The position numbers and the translations under genes were made by a program. Below are positions 1 to 11,837 of a stretch of DNA of 64,000 nucleotides, piece after piece; positions within the stretch are counted from its first letter, which is position 1; each line of letters opens with the position of its first letter. The notes beneath the pieces are model-generated. The model was not told where the DNA came from, did no database searches, and saw nothing but the letters and a program-made list of their open reading frames with translations. Source of the stretch: Siphonodentalium dalli (Eukaryota; Mollusca; Scaphopoda; Gadilida; Siphonodentaliidae); the NCBI GenBank assembly GCA_032622095.1, contig CP136069.1, forward strand, positions 86,264,958 to 86,328,957. Reading direction: 5' to 3'.

Positions 1-2290
1 TTTACGTCATATTATACATTTATCATATAGAGGAGTCATTTTCGACTACATGGGGACCATAATATACATTCATTGCGGGATATTTTTGTCCGATATCACG
101 TTTTCCCAATTGACGGTATATAAGGATTAACTGTCATGTGGACTGTTTTTATGGAGATGTAACGGTGAGGTAAGTGGACATAACTTGTGTAAAACCCGAA
201 GGGTTTTACATACAAGTTATGTCCACTTACCTCACCGTTACATCTCCATAAAAATAGTCCACATGACATTTAATCCTTATATTTATATACATTTAGCGAA
301 AAAGCCACGTTTGTAAATATATTTAAATTGTAAAGTATATCGTGACAAGATCAGCCCAAAATACCCAATAGCACCCTTGGCAAAAGTTAATAGGAACAAT
401 TTCTCTTCATGTTGAAACCCGATGATGTATTAAGTCAATCCTGCGCGAGTAAAAATGCGCCCAAAGCATTACGCGTTCGTCTTTCCAAACCTAATGACGT
501 ATCGATGGTGTTATTAGCTTGGTGTCATGAGGCGTTGCGCATTCACCGAGAAATAACTGCAGCTAGCCACGTGGGCGCCGACCAATCAGAATGCTGGATT
601 TAGTGATGACAACACTTAGTGTGTAAATATAATAGGTCAAAGCCGAATCTACTTAATAACGCGATGTAATGTTTCGAATCAATGAATGTTATTGCTATTA
701 TAACAACATCCATGCATATATATGTGCAGGGGATACTCGAGCTAGGATTCCTCTTATATCTGAGTTGAGGAATATTTACCCAAATCCAAGATGGCGGCCA
801 AAATGGCCACCAGAAATAAAAAATCGCCGATTTTAACATCAGTGAGCATTATTGTCATGAAAACTCCACACCTGCTTACTATTGTGTGTTGGGAACACTT
901 AGACGAATAACTTTCCTTGTACCGTATCCAAATAAAAGTACCCCAAATCGAAAATGGCGCCCACAATGGCGGACAGATTTTGAAAAATCACCGAAATTCC
1001 CTCATATTCACATCATTGGGCATTATTGTCGAGACAATTCCATCCATGCGTACAGTTGAGTTGGAAATACTGAGGTGAAGTAATTACCTTACATCTCATG
1101 CAAGAAATGGTTTTCCAAATTGAAGATGGCGGCCAAAATGGCGACCGAAATTTGAAAATACGCCTACATTCCTTTACTTTCTTAGGATGGGCGTTATTGT
1201 TTCGCGATTTCTACCCACCATTACATGTTGATATGTATGAATTATTCATTAGGGTTTGGCAAGTGATACTCACAGTCAATATGGCGGCCAAACTGGCGGC
1301 CAGAAATTGAAAAGAAGCCGATATTATCACATACTAATTTCAATTTTTTGTCATAATATCGATTTGTATAGACGGAACATAATATAAACCATATATTAGT
1401 TCCAATGTAAGTCGTAGCCTTTTGGAACGATGACAACCCACAATCGCGATGTGGCATTTCAAAATCCATTCTCCACTAAGGGCTCATACTGGCCGTAACC
1501 GTATATAGGTGCGCCGAATAGTCATATTATGACTTCCAAGAATCAAAACAACAGTACCTGAGCTTATTCTGAATTGCCACATTCATCATTATCTAGACCC
1601 GTTTCCGTCTCTTCGTCGGATTAATCTATCTTACTCACAACAACAGTTTACTACACTTCTTTGTAGAAGGTGCCACTAATCGGAATGTTTCAAACAATAC
1701 ATATGCCGGTGTCCAGCTCACGTGTTTGTTTCGAAAGCTTGGAATTCTTAGCGAGCTTCATTCGTGGTATAGCTTATGGTATAATGCAGATGCTACATAT
1801 GGGGTATAGGCGTCATCTTGTGCGATACACTAGAAAGGTATTCGGTCGATGCGTATACTAGCTTTCAGAAGGACCTATCTATCTGCGTATTGTCAGCTTT
1901 GGTGACCCAATGGGGATAACAACGTGAACACCTGGTGATCTTCCCAAACAGCCACTTCCCAATATATGGTTCATCAATTCGCATACTCATCTAATGCACT
2001 GACGTACCCGGACAACTTCTGAATATGGCTTCGAATGTTGAAAACCCGACATTTGACGGATGCATTTCTGCTAAGGCGTAGAAGACCATACTGCATAATA
2101 TACCCAAACTCATTGAACATGATCACAAGAACAAGCTTGTTGGCGTCCAGCAATCGTCTCACCGAACATATCCAAGCAGATGATAACAATACACACGGTG
2201 CTAGTTTGTGGGTATGTGTCATGATAGTGGAGATGAAATTGGACCATGACTGCACCGCCCCTTATTTGGTTATGTTTTAGATTCAAACAG
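1..2290 (+). repeat. Left arm of giant inverted repeat
   Basis: 1-119 and about 627-2290 are the reverse complement, at moderate divergence, of 4757-3010. Shared landmarks: CATTTATCATATAGAGGAG at the outer end, CATTGATTCGAAACATTACA, several AAGATGGCGGCC-type blocks, and the CTATCATG...AAACTAGCACCG block near the inner end. 770-1320 is itself a degenerate tandem of about 165-bp units, each with a GGCATTATTGT segment and a GATGGCGGCC block. The minus strand of 1560-1670 and 1974-2255 shows decayed protein-like sequence mirrored in the right arm. The arm probably extends left of the window. Confidence 0.8.
118..627. mobile_element. Insertion in the left arm with a hairpin end
   Basis: About 510 bp present in the left arm of the giant inverted repeat but absent from the right arm (there TTTTCCCAAATGCC runs straight into ATAATAGGTCAAAGCC). 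Its first part, 119-283, is a near-perfect palindrome with about 80-bp arms (ATAAGGATTAACTGTCATG and inverse) around CCCGAAGGG. 285-627 has no recognisable content; a 64-codon open frame at 409-603 has no family features. Confidence 0.6.
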
Positions 2291-3009
2291 GATCTCATGT
2301 GTGGCTTTGCTTTCCTTGTATATGCTAAGATTGTATGTTCCCATCCGTTTGGAAGCCGTTCTTAAACAGCTGGACCAGGCGTGTGCCATTGGCTACTGTT
2401 GTATAAGCCCCACCAAGACTGGAGTGTAGTCTTAAAGGCGATACCTTTGATAGTTGGTTGATATGTCATACTCACGCTGGGTGGTATGGTTCAAGAAAGT
2501 ACAAATGCCATCAACAAAAGGGTGAAATGTTCAACGCGAAGAACATCCAGATGCGTTGATGAGCTCTTGCATTCAGTTCAACAAACGTTGGTACACCAAG
2601 TGATTTCTTGGTAACATCACCATTGCGATCATTTTCCTGCATGAGACATTAACTGCTATATTCTAAAGTTATATATATAAAGCTATATGACCATAACGTC
2701 CACAGCCATTGCCATCGTGACTGTAAATTGTTCTTTAAATACATAGTGAAATAAATGCACCACAGTTCCTGACATTTTCTTGAATAATACCGCCAACGTA
2801 CTGACTGTACTGACACTAACCCTGAGAGAGGATAACAAAAAACGTATACATTCATGCTATAAAGACATTATCCTTCAGTCCATCCGACTGTTTTGAGGGA
2901 GGCTAGCATAGTATTATACAGACAAAAATGTACGTAGTTCAATCAGAAAGGCTTCGAAACGGATGTGGAAATACAATCTTACCACACCAAATAAAACCGA
3001 CACGCATGA
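2291..3009. other. Spacer of giant inverted repeat
   Basis: About 700 bp between the arms with no inverted partner. No gene, RNA or repeat recognised; the short open frames on both strands look like chance. Confidence 0.4.
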
Positions 3010-4757
3010 CAGTCTATATCTTAAACATGCACCAGGTGTAGGGGTGGTGTATACCGTGGCCCATTTCATTCCCACTATCATGTCGCATGTCCATAAACTA
3101 GCACCGCGAGCATTGTTCCTCTCTGCTGGGAGATATTCGACGAGACAAATGCGGGGCATCACACAGTTTGCTTCGGATCATGGTCAAGAAGTGTGGGTAG
3201 TCTGTACAATATGGTCTTCTCCTTAGCAGATAGACATCTGTCCAAGGGAATGAGACAGCTAGCAACCTTCGAAACACTGTCCAAGTTGTCCACATATGCC
3301 AATACGTTCGCTGAGTTTGTGAGTTGACGATCCATCTATTGAGAAGTGACTAACTAACTGGTTCGCCAGGTGTGCATGTAGTTATATCCCCATGGGTATG
3401 AGACACATACATAAAGATGACCTTCTGTAAGCTTGTATACTCATCGGTCATATGCCTTCATAGTTCAGGATGACGCACAAATATCATATTTAGCAAATAT
3501 TTAAAATCGTAAGCTAGACACCGGAAAATGAATTGTTTGAAACTTTATGATTAGAGGGACCCTACTCTCAGGAAGTGGTGAACACTTTGTCGGTGTGAGC
3601 TACCTAGATTTATCAGACAAAGAAATGGAAGCTGGTCCAGATACTTATGGACGTGACGTTGCAAATCAGAATCTGTTATCAGGTAATTGTTCTGATATAA
3701 CTATTTGGCGCACCTATAAGCTTACGGCCATTATCGGCGCTTTTTGGAGAATGGATTTCGAAATGACACATCGCAATATTAATTGTGGTTTTCATCTTTC
3801 CAGAAGGATACGAGCTATGTTATGCGTTTTGATACTTTCAAGTTGAACTAGTAGATGGTGTATGTACAGTTTCGTCCATACATACCGATATTATGACAAA
3901 AAGTTGAAATTAATATGTGAAAATATCGATTTCTTTTCAATTTCTAGCCGCCAATTTAGCAGCGATCTTGGCTGTGAGTATCAACTTCCAAACCCTAGTG
4001 AATACTTGATGTCACTATTCCATATCAACATGTAATGGTGGATCGAAATCGCGAAACAATAACGCCCATCGTAAGAAAGTAAAGGAATGTAGACTTGTTT
4101 TCAAATTTCGATCGCCATTTTGGCCGCCATCAACGATTTGGAAAACAATTTCTTGCATGAGATGTAAGGTAATTACTTCACCTCAGTGTTTCCAACTCAA
4201 CTGTAAGCATGGGTGGAGTTGTCTCGACAATAATGCCCAATGATGTGAATATGAGGGAATTTCGGTGATTTTTCAAAATCTGTCCGCCATTGTGGGCGCC
4301 ATTTTGGATTTGGGGTACTTTTATTTGGATATTGTACAAGGAAAGTTCTTCGCCTAAGTGTTCCCAACTCAAAATAGTAAGCAGGTGTGGAGTTTTCATG
4401 ACAATAATGCTCACTGATGTTAAAATCGGCGATTTTCGGCGATTTTTTATTTCTGGTGGCCATTTTGGCCGCCATCTTGGATTTAAGTAAATATTCCTCA
4501 ACTCAGATATAAGAAGAATCCTAGCTCGTGTATCTCCTGCACATATATATGCATGGGTGTTGTTATAATAGCAATAACATTCATTGATTCGAAACATTAC
4601 ATCGCGTTATTAACGTAGATTCGGCTTTGACCTATTATACCGGCATTTGGGAAAACGTGATATCGGACAAAAATATCCCGCAATGAATGTATATTATGGT
4701 CCCCCTGTGGTCAAAAATGACTCCTCTATATGATAAATGTATAATATGACGCAAATA
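3010..4757 (-). repeat. Right arm of giant inverted repeat
   Basis: Reverse complement of the left arm. At 3547-3690 the plus strand holds a coding-like stretch with YLDLSDKEMEAGPD; the left arm has a decayed counterpart on its minus strand (SDEETETGLDND). At 3060-3230 HFIPTIMSHVHKLAP matches the left-arm SFISTIMTHTHKLAP. Two decayed copies of the same protein are therefore present head-to-head. I could not place the protein family. Confidence 0.75.
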
Positions 4758-5110
4758 TGCCAACATTTTCCCACAGAGACAAACGAAAGGTGGTAACATG
4801 TCAGAAAAATAGCATATTTTCACATTTCGGCGGCCATCTTGGCCGCCATATTGAATTCTGGTGTCGGATTTTTGGCTAATTTGTAAGGGTTGTATATTAG
4901 CATAACGAATCGAGCGAAAAACAAGACCGCATGTGATATCATCTTTACTATAACGGCGATCAAAGAGACATGGTGCATTTAAAAAAAATGGCCGCCATGA
5001 TGGACGCCATCTTGTCTGGAGTCTCTGCGGCCACTTTTTTTCTTGTTAACAATTGAAAAAAATTATAGGAGACCTTAAGGAAGAAAATTAGTGGGGTGAA
5101 GTTGAGTCCT
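4758..5110. repeat. Outer flank with YY1-like ATGGCGGCC blocks
   Basis: Continues beyond the right arm; its left-arm partner would lie outside the window. Contains GGCGGCCATCTTGGCCGCCAT near 4831-4850 and ATGGCCGCCATGATGG near 4989. Ends in a G tract (5112-5124). No coding potential seen. Confidence 0.4.
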
Positions 5111-5154
5111 GGGGGGGGGGGGGGTGCAGAGGTCGACCAATATCTCCTGGACTA

Positions 5155-5334
5155 ATAGGGAGCCTCGAAAATATAAGAGAATGCACTGGCTTACAAAATC
5201 AAGGTAAATATTGTTAGGCGAATGCATTCTCTTATATATACAAGGCCCTCTATGGGAGACTCACATATATAAGAGAATGCATTGGCACAGGTTTTTCGCA
5301 AAACTTCAGGAAGCTCCAGTCATGGAAGGGTTAA
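5155..5334. mobile_element. TTAA MITE family A, 5' truncated
   Basis: Ends CATGGAAGGGTTAA (TTAA at 5331-5334). Carries the family-A body: AATGCATTCTCTTATATAT and its inverse around GGGAGCCTC, then TTGGCACAGG, TTTCAGGAAGCTCCAGTCAT. The left end is lost against the G tract. Other copies: 20502-20642, 34390-34645, 39939-40187, 51553-51741. Confidence 0.65.
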
Positions 5335-5392
5335 ATTTTGGCATGGATGGCCTTGGTTGTAGGTTTAATTTAGAAATAAAAGTTACAAATTA

Positions 5393-6110
5393 TGAATTTC
5401 TTCAAGAATATACTAATAGTATAGTATAATATAATAATAGTATGAATGTGATATTATCAACAAAACACACTTTGAGTGAGCCGAGCATTATTTGCTCAAC
5501 TTCACTAGCCATGGCTTGGTATCTGTCGTCCATGTGTGTGTGTGTGTGTCCGTCAACAATTTCCTTTAGCATGGGCTACAGGTCGTACCTTTGGTCGGAT
5601 CATTATGAAATTTGTCATGGATGTTGACATTGACATGCAGATGGGAACGTCATTTTGGCGTCATTTGGCAAAAAACATGGCTGCCAGTGGCCATCTTTGA
5701 TTTCAAAATTCAATCCATTAGCACGGGCTATAGGTCGGAGTGTTCATCTGATCATCATGAAATTTGTCATGGATGTTAGTAGTGACAGGTAGATGGGACG
5801 AGTCATTTTGGGGTCATTCGGCCATAAAACATGGCCACTGGCAGCCATCTTGGATTTTACTCTTTGCATGACTAAATCCTTCGGCATCGGCTACAGGTTG
5901 TACCTTTGGTCAGATCATCATGAAATTTGTCATGGAAGTTAACATTGACATGTAGAAGGGACCGAGCCATTCTCGCGTCATTCAGCAAAAATATTTGGCC
6001 GCCAGTGGCCATCTTGGATTTCAAATTTCAATCCATTAGCATGGGCTACAGGCCGGAGTGTTCGTCTAATCATCATGAAATTTGTCGTGGATGTTGCATA
6101 TGGGGCGGTG
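5393..6110 (-). mobile_element. Pearl/Helitron-like tandem element, family 1
   Basis: About four degenerate copies of a roughly 160-bp unit (anchors ATCATGAAATTTGTCATGGA and CAGTGGCCATCTTGGATTTC) preceded by a GTGTGTGTG tract and a GAGCAAATAATGCTC-type end, so the hairpin end is on the left. 28190-28580 is the same family in the other orientation. The flank 5393-5487 is also a direct repeat of 28653-28742 (ATACTAATAGTATAGT...GTGAGCCGAG). Confidence 0.6.
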
Positions 6111-6180
6111 GGGTGAAAAAATTCCTTCCCGACACCCTTCGGAAAGAAGCTTTGAGAAATGTAAAACTGAAATAAATAAA

Positions 6181-6614
6181 CTTGTCTTGATGTAACTAAA
6201 GCCATGATCATTGTGTGCATGGAAAAAGAACGAGTAACTGTCTGAAACATTAATGTGACTATCAATGGCTAGAATATAACTCATCAGTGCATCAAACCAA
6301 TCAGTGAAATATTTGCATGTCTATCAACTCATATGATCTGTTACTCTCACAACACCTAAAATATCCAAGTCTGGCATAGTGACTGTTTGTCATTTATTAT
6401 AACAGAGGTTGCTCCAGTAGACCGAGTGTTAAGGCATAATGCTAGATAATGGGCTGGTTGACAGACAAATCGGGAAATGGTTCGAAATTATGGAATTGTG
6501 TGTATCCTGTACAATGCATATATAAGTAATCTTGTCCTGATGTAACTAATGCCTAGATCATTGTGTGCATGGAAAAAGAGCTAGCAACTGTCTCAAACAT
6601 TAATGTAACTATCA
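6181..6614 (+). repeat. 84-bp direct repeat pair
   Basis: 6181-6264 and 6531-6614 are close copies (CTTGTCYTGATGTAACTAA...ATTAATGTRACTATCA), 350 bp apart. Nothing else recognised between 6111 and 6600. Confidence 0.7.
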
Positions 6615-6619
6615 TAAAA

Positions 6620-8620
6620 TATATCCAAATGGGTTCATATTTGGTATAAAGGGTCCTTGGGTGATTGTGGTTAAGATTTGCTCAAATGAGGTCACTGTCG
6701 AATATGGGCGGAGCCAGTGACATAATTCAAAAATCAACACCATATAACACCATTATAACATCGGCAGAGTTATGGAACTTCAATCTTTAATGAAATCATG
6801 GAAACTTTCCATCACCCCCTCCCACATGACCCAGACCCCCACCCTGCCCCTAACAAACAGATCCTCCACCCCATATCTCACAACTAACCTCTCTCATGAG
6901 AAGCAGAGATATTATATCTCTGCCAGAAGACTCCGTCAATGGTATTAGCTTCAGACAGAGAGACAGACACAGTCATGCCATTAATTGAGATTAGAATAAT
7001 AGATGCTATCTGACAGGCTGGTGTAAACAACTGCATAGCACTGGTTTTTATCTCACCTGAGACGAAGTCTCCGGTGGAGCTATGGTCATCACTCCTCGTC
7101 CGTCTGCCTGTCCGTCCAGAATCATCTTCTCCAGAACTATTAGACTGAATGGGTTCATATTTGATGTGGATGTTCCCTAGGTGACTCGCATTCAGATTTG
7201 TTTCAATGAGGTCACCAGGTCAATTAGCTGCAAAGCCAGGGCCATAACTCTATTCCTCTATAGTAATTCTTAGAACGACTTCTTGTCTAGAACCATTGGG
7301 CCGATTTAGCTTATATTTGGTATGGAGGGCCCTTGGATGACTGGGTTCTGATTTGTTCAAATGGGGTCACTGGGTCAAATAGGAGTGGAGCCAGGGATAA
7401 CTCCAACAGACAAAAATGTAAAAAACATTGAAAAAACTAACACCATTGTAACATCTGCAGAGTTATGAAAATCTTTAATGGAAACTTTCCCTTTCCATCA
7501 CCCCCCCCCCCCACATGACCAAGACCACCACCCTGCCCCAAACAGCACCCCACCCCATCTCATCTCCCAACTCACCTCTCCCACCAGCATATTCAGTCAA
7601 TTTTATTAGCTCCAGACAGAGTTAATAATACAGTTATAAATTGAGATGTTATCTGGCAGACAGGTGTAAACAACTGCTTAGCTAGCACTCATGCCATTGT
7701 GTGTCATTAGAATCAAATCAAATTGTTTTTCTCAAACCTGAATTTAGTGTGTCTGACATTTGCAGAATGAGGTCCCCAGAGGATGAAGTATATAGGGTCT
7801 TAAATTGACATTTTTACTTTTTCCCTTCTGTTCAGTTTCTATATCACCTAATTTGCAGAAGATAAAATGCATAATTGAAATGCCCAATGGGTGCACATCA
7901 ACATTAACTGGAGAACTTCAATCTGTTCCTATGTCACCAATAGCAGTTGAGGCCTAAACAGAATGAGGTCCCCAGAAGGTGAATTTGGTGATGCTAGCCC
8001 GCCTCACTAAATTCACCCTTTGGTGACTCATTCTGCAAATGTCAGATGTTATATTCAGGCTTGGCTGTTAGAATATTATTTTCTTAACCACCAGTATCCA
8101 GTTGAACACATTATACCCTGATTTTGCAAAGAAAACTGGGGGGGGGGTATATTGGATTGAATTTTCTGTCTCTCTGTCAGACTGTTCTCCCATCCATCCG
8201 TCTGTCAGGATGTCTTTCCATCCGTCCATCAATTGTTTTCTTTTCCAAACACATATTTTAAAGACCGAACGGGTTTATATATTTTGGTGTGGAGGGCCCT
8301 TGGATGACTGGGTTCTGATTTGTTCAAATGGGGTCACTGGGTCAAATAGGAGTGGAGCCAGGGATAACTCAAACTAACACCATTGTAACATCTGCAGAGT
8401 TATGAAAATCTTTAATGTGACTCACATTCAGATTTGTTCAAATGAGTTCATCAGGTCAAATAGGTGAGAAGCCAGGGCCATAATTGTTTCCCTCCATAGT
8501 AATTCTTAAACAATTTCTACTCAAGAAACATCGGGTCTCTTTAGCTTGTTTAGCATGGAGGGTCCTTTAGGAAAATCAGTTCAGTTCAACTCTTTAAATC
8601 TACCGTTTGAAATTACTGGA
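6620..8620 (-). mobile_element. Pearl/Helitron-like elements, family 2 (cluster)
   Basis: Repeating 150-200 bp body with anchors GGGTTCATATTTGGTATGGA, GGGTCACTGGGTCAAATAGG and GGAGCCAGGG. At 7050-7140 an end is seen: hairpin TCACCTGAGACGAAGTCTCCGG followed by CGTCCGTCTGCCTGTCCGTCC, so this copy points to the left. C/G homopolymers at 7500 and 8145 lie at fixed places in the family. Plus-strand relatives lie at 43330-44440 and 45150-45760. 7740-8050 is a family P2 long element. Confidence 0.6.
7740..8050. mobile_element. P2-long repeat copy
   Basis: Contains TTTGCAGAATGAGGTCCCC on both flanks of a segment with AAAATGCATAATTGA and GGGTGCACATCA. Ends in an imperfect 90-bp palindrome (7955-8046) of GAATGAGGTCCCCAGA...type. 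Further copies: 11220-11580, 21345-21690, 44480-44935. Confidence 0.6.
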
Positions 8621-8990
8621 TGAATGGATCTCAGTGATGGGGATTCATGTTTGTTCAAATAGGGGCAGAGATAAGAGATTTAACTCTCAACCAGCCGCCC
8701 TACCTGTATCTATGCTGTTTGATACTGGTATAATAATATATAGATTCCTATTGATTACTAAGCTGCTTGGGTGGGGGGGGGGGGAGGGGGCAATAGGGCA
8801 GAAGTGTAGAGGGGGTGGGGTTTTGATCCCTACTTTGATCAAAATTTTCTAACAGTTATAACGTTCATGCCTGATACATTAGTTGTAGATTTGATTTTTC
8901 AATCAGTAACAGTCTATATTTTCCTACTTTGAACTGTAGAACGAAATGGCTACAAATTTTAACTTTATGGGGGATGTCAGGTTGGAAATG
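8600..8990 (+). repeat. Dispersed repeat R2 with inverted copy at 43540-43830
   Basis: Shares, in inverse orientation with 43540-43830, the blocks GGGGATTCATGTTTGTTC, GGGGCAGAGATAAGAGATTT, ATACTGGTATAATAATAT and a G-rich run (8768-8790 here). The function is unknown; it borders pearl-like family 2 in both places. Confidence 0.6.
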
Positions 8991-9292
8991 TCCAAGTTCG
9001 AGAGCTTGAAATACCGGTAACAGTTGTAAAATTTCATTCTAAGAGGGATGTGCAAAAGGAAATTTGTTAAAGGATTTATTCGGTCTAGAAACTACCAAAC
9101 GTAATCGGAAAGCCCTCCCTGTTGTGATTACAATGACCCAAGACCCATTCCGACCACATTATAAATAAACCGAAGAATTAATAAACAATACCATCCATCG
9201 ATATTCGGAGATTTCCGTGACTAAACTATGGATGACATAGTTGTGGGCGAGCAAATTAAAAACACGGATTTGGAGCCAGAGTTTATTACGCT

Positions 9293-9320
9293 GACTACGA
9301 TTACGTAATCGTAGTCAGCC
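9293..9320. repeat. Perfect 28-bp palindrome
   Basis: CTGACTACGATTAC followed directly by its exact inverse, with no spacer. It sits 40 bp before a TATATATATAAG box. It could be a dimer-binding site or a MITE remnant. Confidence 0.7.
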
Positions 9321-9361
9321 CGATACTAAAATGCCAAATTGGTTTGAGCGCGCGCGGGGTG

Positions 9362-9616
9362 TATATATATAAGATTACATCGCTATGCGATGAGTAAGTT
9401 CAGTAAACCATGATAGCGTGTTTCACTTTGGAAGTCATTATCGTATAGCAGACCATATATTGATATTAATAAAGTAATTAGTAGCGCATATGATAGTTGT
9501 TTCTGCAGTCATTTACATGCCGTCGCGTGTTTGGTATCTTGAATCGATGTTATTATATAGTGCTAAATCTGATAGTCAACCGGCAAAATTGTTTGTACTA
9601 TAAAATGGGACCCAAA
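9362..9616 (+). promoter_or_regulatory. Possible promoter and short first coding exon
   Basis: TATATATATAAG at 9362-9373 follows a GC-rich GCGCGCGGGG patch. At 9605 an ATG with G at +4 reads Met-Gly-Pro-Lys and runs straight into GTGAGT, a good donor. The pattern fits a TATA promoter with a short first coding exon. No downstream exon was recognised, so this is weak. Confidence 0.2.
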
Positions 9617-9825
9617 GTGAGTGGTAATTAATGGCAGCAGACGATCGCATCAACTTTGTCACAAGAAACTCCCAAACGTTATAAAAACACGGCGGTATAA
9701 TGTTAACTATATATCAGGTGTTTTGTTTGATGTTCTTTGTAAGTTATATCCAAATTCTCAATCATTCATATATTTGAATGCTACCATGGCACATACATAT
9801 ATCACCATTACATAGTAATTTAGAA

Positions 9826-10005
9826 CGCTCTTTATTGTCAACCGCTTTTGGAAGACGTAAGCATGGACGCTCTTTATATTTAAATGTCACAATACCACAT
9901 ACCAAATCATCCATGATACCTTGAAAACGATCACGTTTATAATTGAGAATGCTCTTTATTGTCTACAGTGTTTGGCGAAAAAAGCATGGACGCTCTTTAT
10001 TAGCT
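9826..10005 (+). repeat. Duplicated ACGCTCTTTAT block
   Basis: Two partial copies, 9829-9875 and 9945-9998, of a segment reading GCTCTTTATTGTC...AGCATGGACGCTCTTTAT, about 117 bp apart. Function unknown. Confidence 0.55.
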
Positions 10006-10894
10006 AAGGTATTCATTGGATTTTGTTCTAGACTATACAACAATTAAAAACTTCCTCTCTTCAAAGTCAATATCTGCAATCAAAACGGAAAAAAAAACGA
10101 ACAACAAACAGAAAAACAATGCCCGGCTTGCCTTTAATTTAGAAAAAAATGCCATTATGCCAAAGTGCCTAATTAATCATTATTGTAGTCTCGACACTGT
10201 TGTGTATTCGAGTTAATTCTTTTGTTTACACATTATTTGATCGTATCTTGACTGGAATGATTTAAGCAAGCGGTCCGCAGTCGTGCACTTATCCACACAA
10301 GACTTTGTGTGAAGAAACAGAGAGGCACAATATTATGACGAATATAAGCCATCACGATACATGTACTAGTATATTAACCAAGAACTTTTTAATCACACCC
10401 CATTTGTGTTTAATTTGACTCCAATAGCGCACACCGGTATTTCAGTGGTATAAATTAGCTTCCGAAATTTGTACCTTACAACCAAGAAGCTAGACAGTCA
10501 AACTTGTATTTTTTCAGAAACAGTTCAATTTCGTTTCGCACTATATTCCGCTCGTTAGCATTTAGGCATAAATTAATCTCATTTCACTCCACTTTTATCG
10601 CTTCAAATTACCCTTCAGCCATCATTCTTCCTTGTATAATCTAACAATTTAGCAAATCCGGTTCATAATATGCACACTAAAACAGTTTTTATTTAATGGC
10701 GAGCATTGTATTGGCGATCACTTAATGGCGATCACTTGTATTTATTGTACAAGATATTTAATCGGAGACTGCGATATTTCATTTATATGTAATTTATCAA
10801 CTCGTTACGTGATTGGCGGAATTATTTTAAGCTCCGCCCACCGCTGTCACCGGTAAGCAAATCAGGTAAACTTACCGCGTCGATCATGCAGCGG

Positions 10895-10950
10895 ATCGTC
10901 ATGTGACTGCGTTGTAGTCATGTGATCACACTAATCAGTCATGTGACTTA
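10895..10950. promoter_or_regulatory. Triple GTCATGTGA box cluster
   Basis: GTCATGTGACTG, GTCATGTGATCA and GTCATGTGACTT occur within 50 bp. Each differs by one base from the CLEAR/E-box GTCACGTGAC. It could be a bHLH-ZIP (MITF/TFEB-type) site cluster or a chance short tandem. Confidence 0.25.
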
Positions 10951-11219
10951 CCTGAGTAATATCTTCGGATTTTTCCGCTATGTTTTTTATATCATAATAA
11001 TAAATACATTATCTGCTCGATTTTGTTTTGTTTTTTTCTCCGGCGAAATGGGTCTGTTAGACATATATAATTAGTATTATGACGATAAAAAAAAAAAAAA
11101 TTTGACAAAAAATTCCTTTAACTTTGGACTGTGGTCTGGTTGTCTTGTTTAAAAAGGGTAAGGGGTTTGATATTTGTCTTGTTTATTATCGTTATCAAAT
11201 TAAAACAATATTCTGTTCC

Positions 11220-11580
11220 CAAGACTGAATTTGGGGTGTCTGACATTTGCAGAATGAGGTCCCCAGAGGATGAATTTAGTGATGCTACCCCGTACAGCAG
11301 GCTAGCATCACCAAATACACCATACAGGGACCTGATTCTGCTTAGGCCTCATCTTCTGGAAAGTTTCTAGAGTATCAAATTAACAATTGTTTTATTTACT
11401 TTTTGAATTTTTCCCTTCTGTTCTGTTTCTATAACCCCTAATTTGCAGAAAATAAAATGCATAATCGAGGTGCCCAATGGGTGCACATCACCAACTTCAA
11501 CTGGAGAACTTCAATCTGTTCCTAGGTTTCCCATGGCAGTTGAGGCCTAATCAGAATGAGGTCCCCAGAGGGTGACAATG
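11220..11580. mobile_element. P2-long repeat copy
   Basis: Begins with TGTCTGACATTTGCAGAATGAGG, continues through the imperfect palindrome to 11350, then the AAAATGCATAATCGAGG and GGGTGCACATCACC body, and ends with a second GAATGAGGTCCCCAGAGGG arm. Same layout as 7740-8050. Confidence 0.6.
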
Positions 11581-11837
11581 TATACAAAATAAACATGTGA
11601 ACACTTTCATGTGAAAATTTATTCTTAACATGTTTTATACAAATAAGACAATTATGATACATGAACATTGCAAATGAGCTAACCAACAGTACAAACAAAA
11701 CGATGCCATTTTAAGGTCAACAGACACCAATCAACAGAAGTGCTCAAAATGCACTATAAACTTGACTAATTATCATTTAAAGGGACTTAAGGCCTTCGCA
11801 ATGAGAGTGAAAAGTCATAAACGTCTGTGAAACAACT

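Larger units (their letters stand above)
8991..11130. other. Low-repeat region with possible promoter signals
   Basis: The least repeat-rich part of the left flank. Holds a perfect 28-bp palindrome (9293-9320), a GCGCGCGCGGG patch and TATATATATAAG (9362-9373), an ATG followed by a consensus-like donor (9605-9617), a duplicated ACGCTCTTTATT block (9826-10005), and three GTCATGTGA boxes (10899-10950). No open frame over 100 codons. It may be the 5' region of another gene, not proven. Confidence 0.3.

Noticed and set aside
4178-4597. 139-codon minus-strand ORF
   Set aside because: Runs through the tandem ATGGCGGCC units of the giant inverted repeat; low-complexity repeated peptide, no domain.
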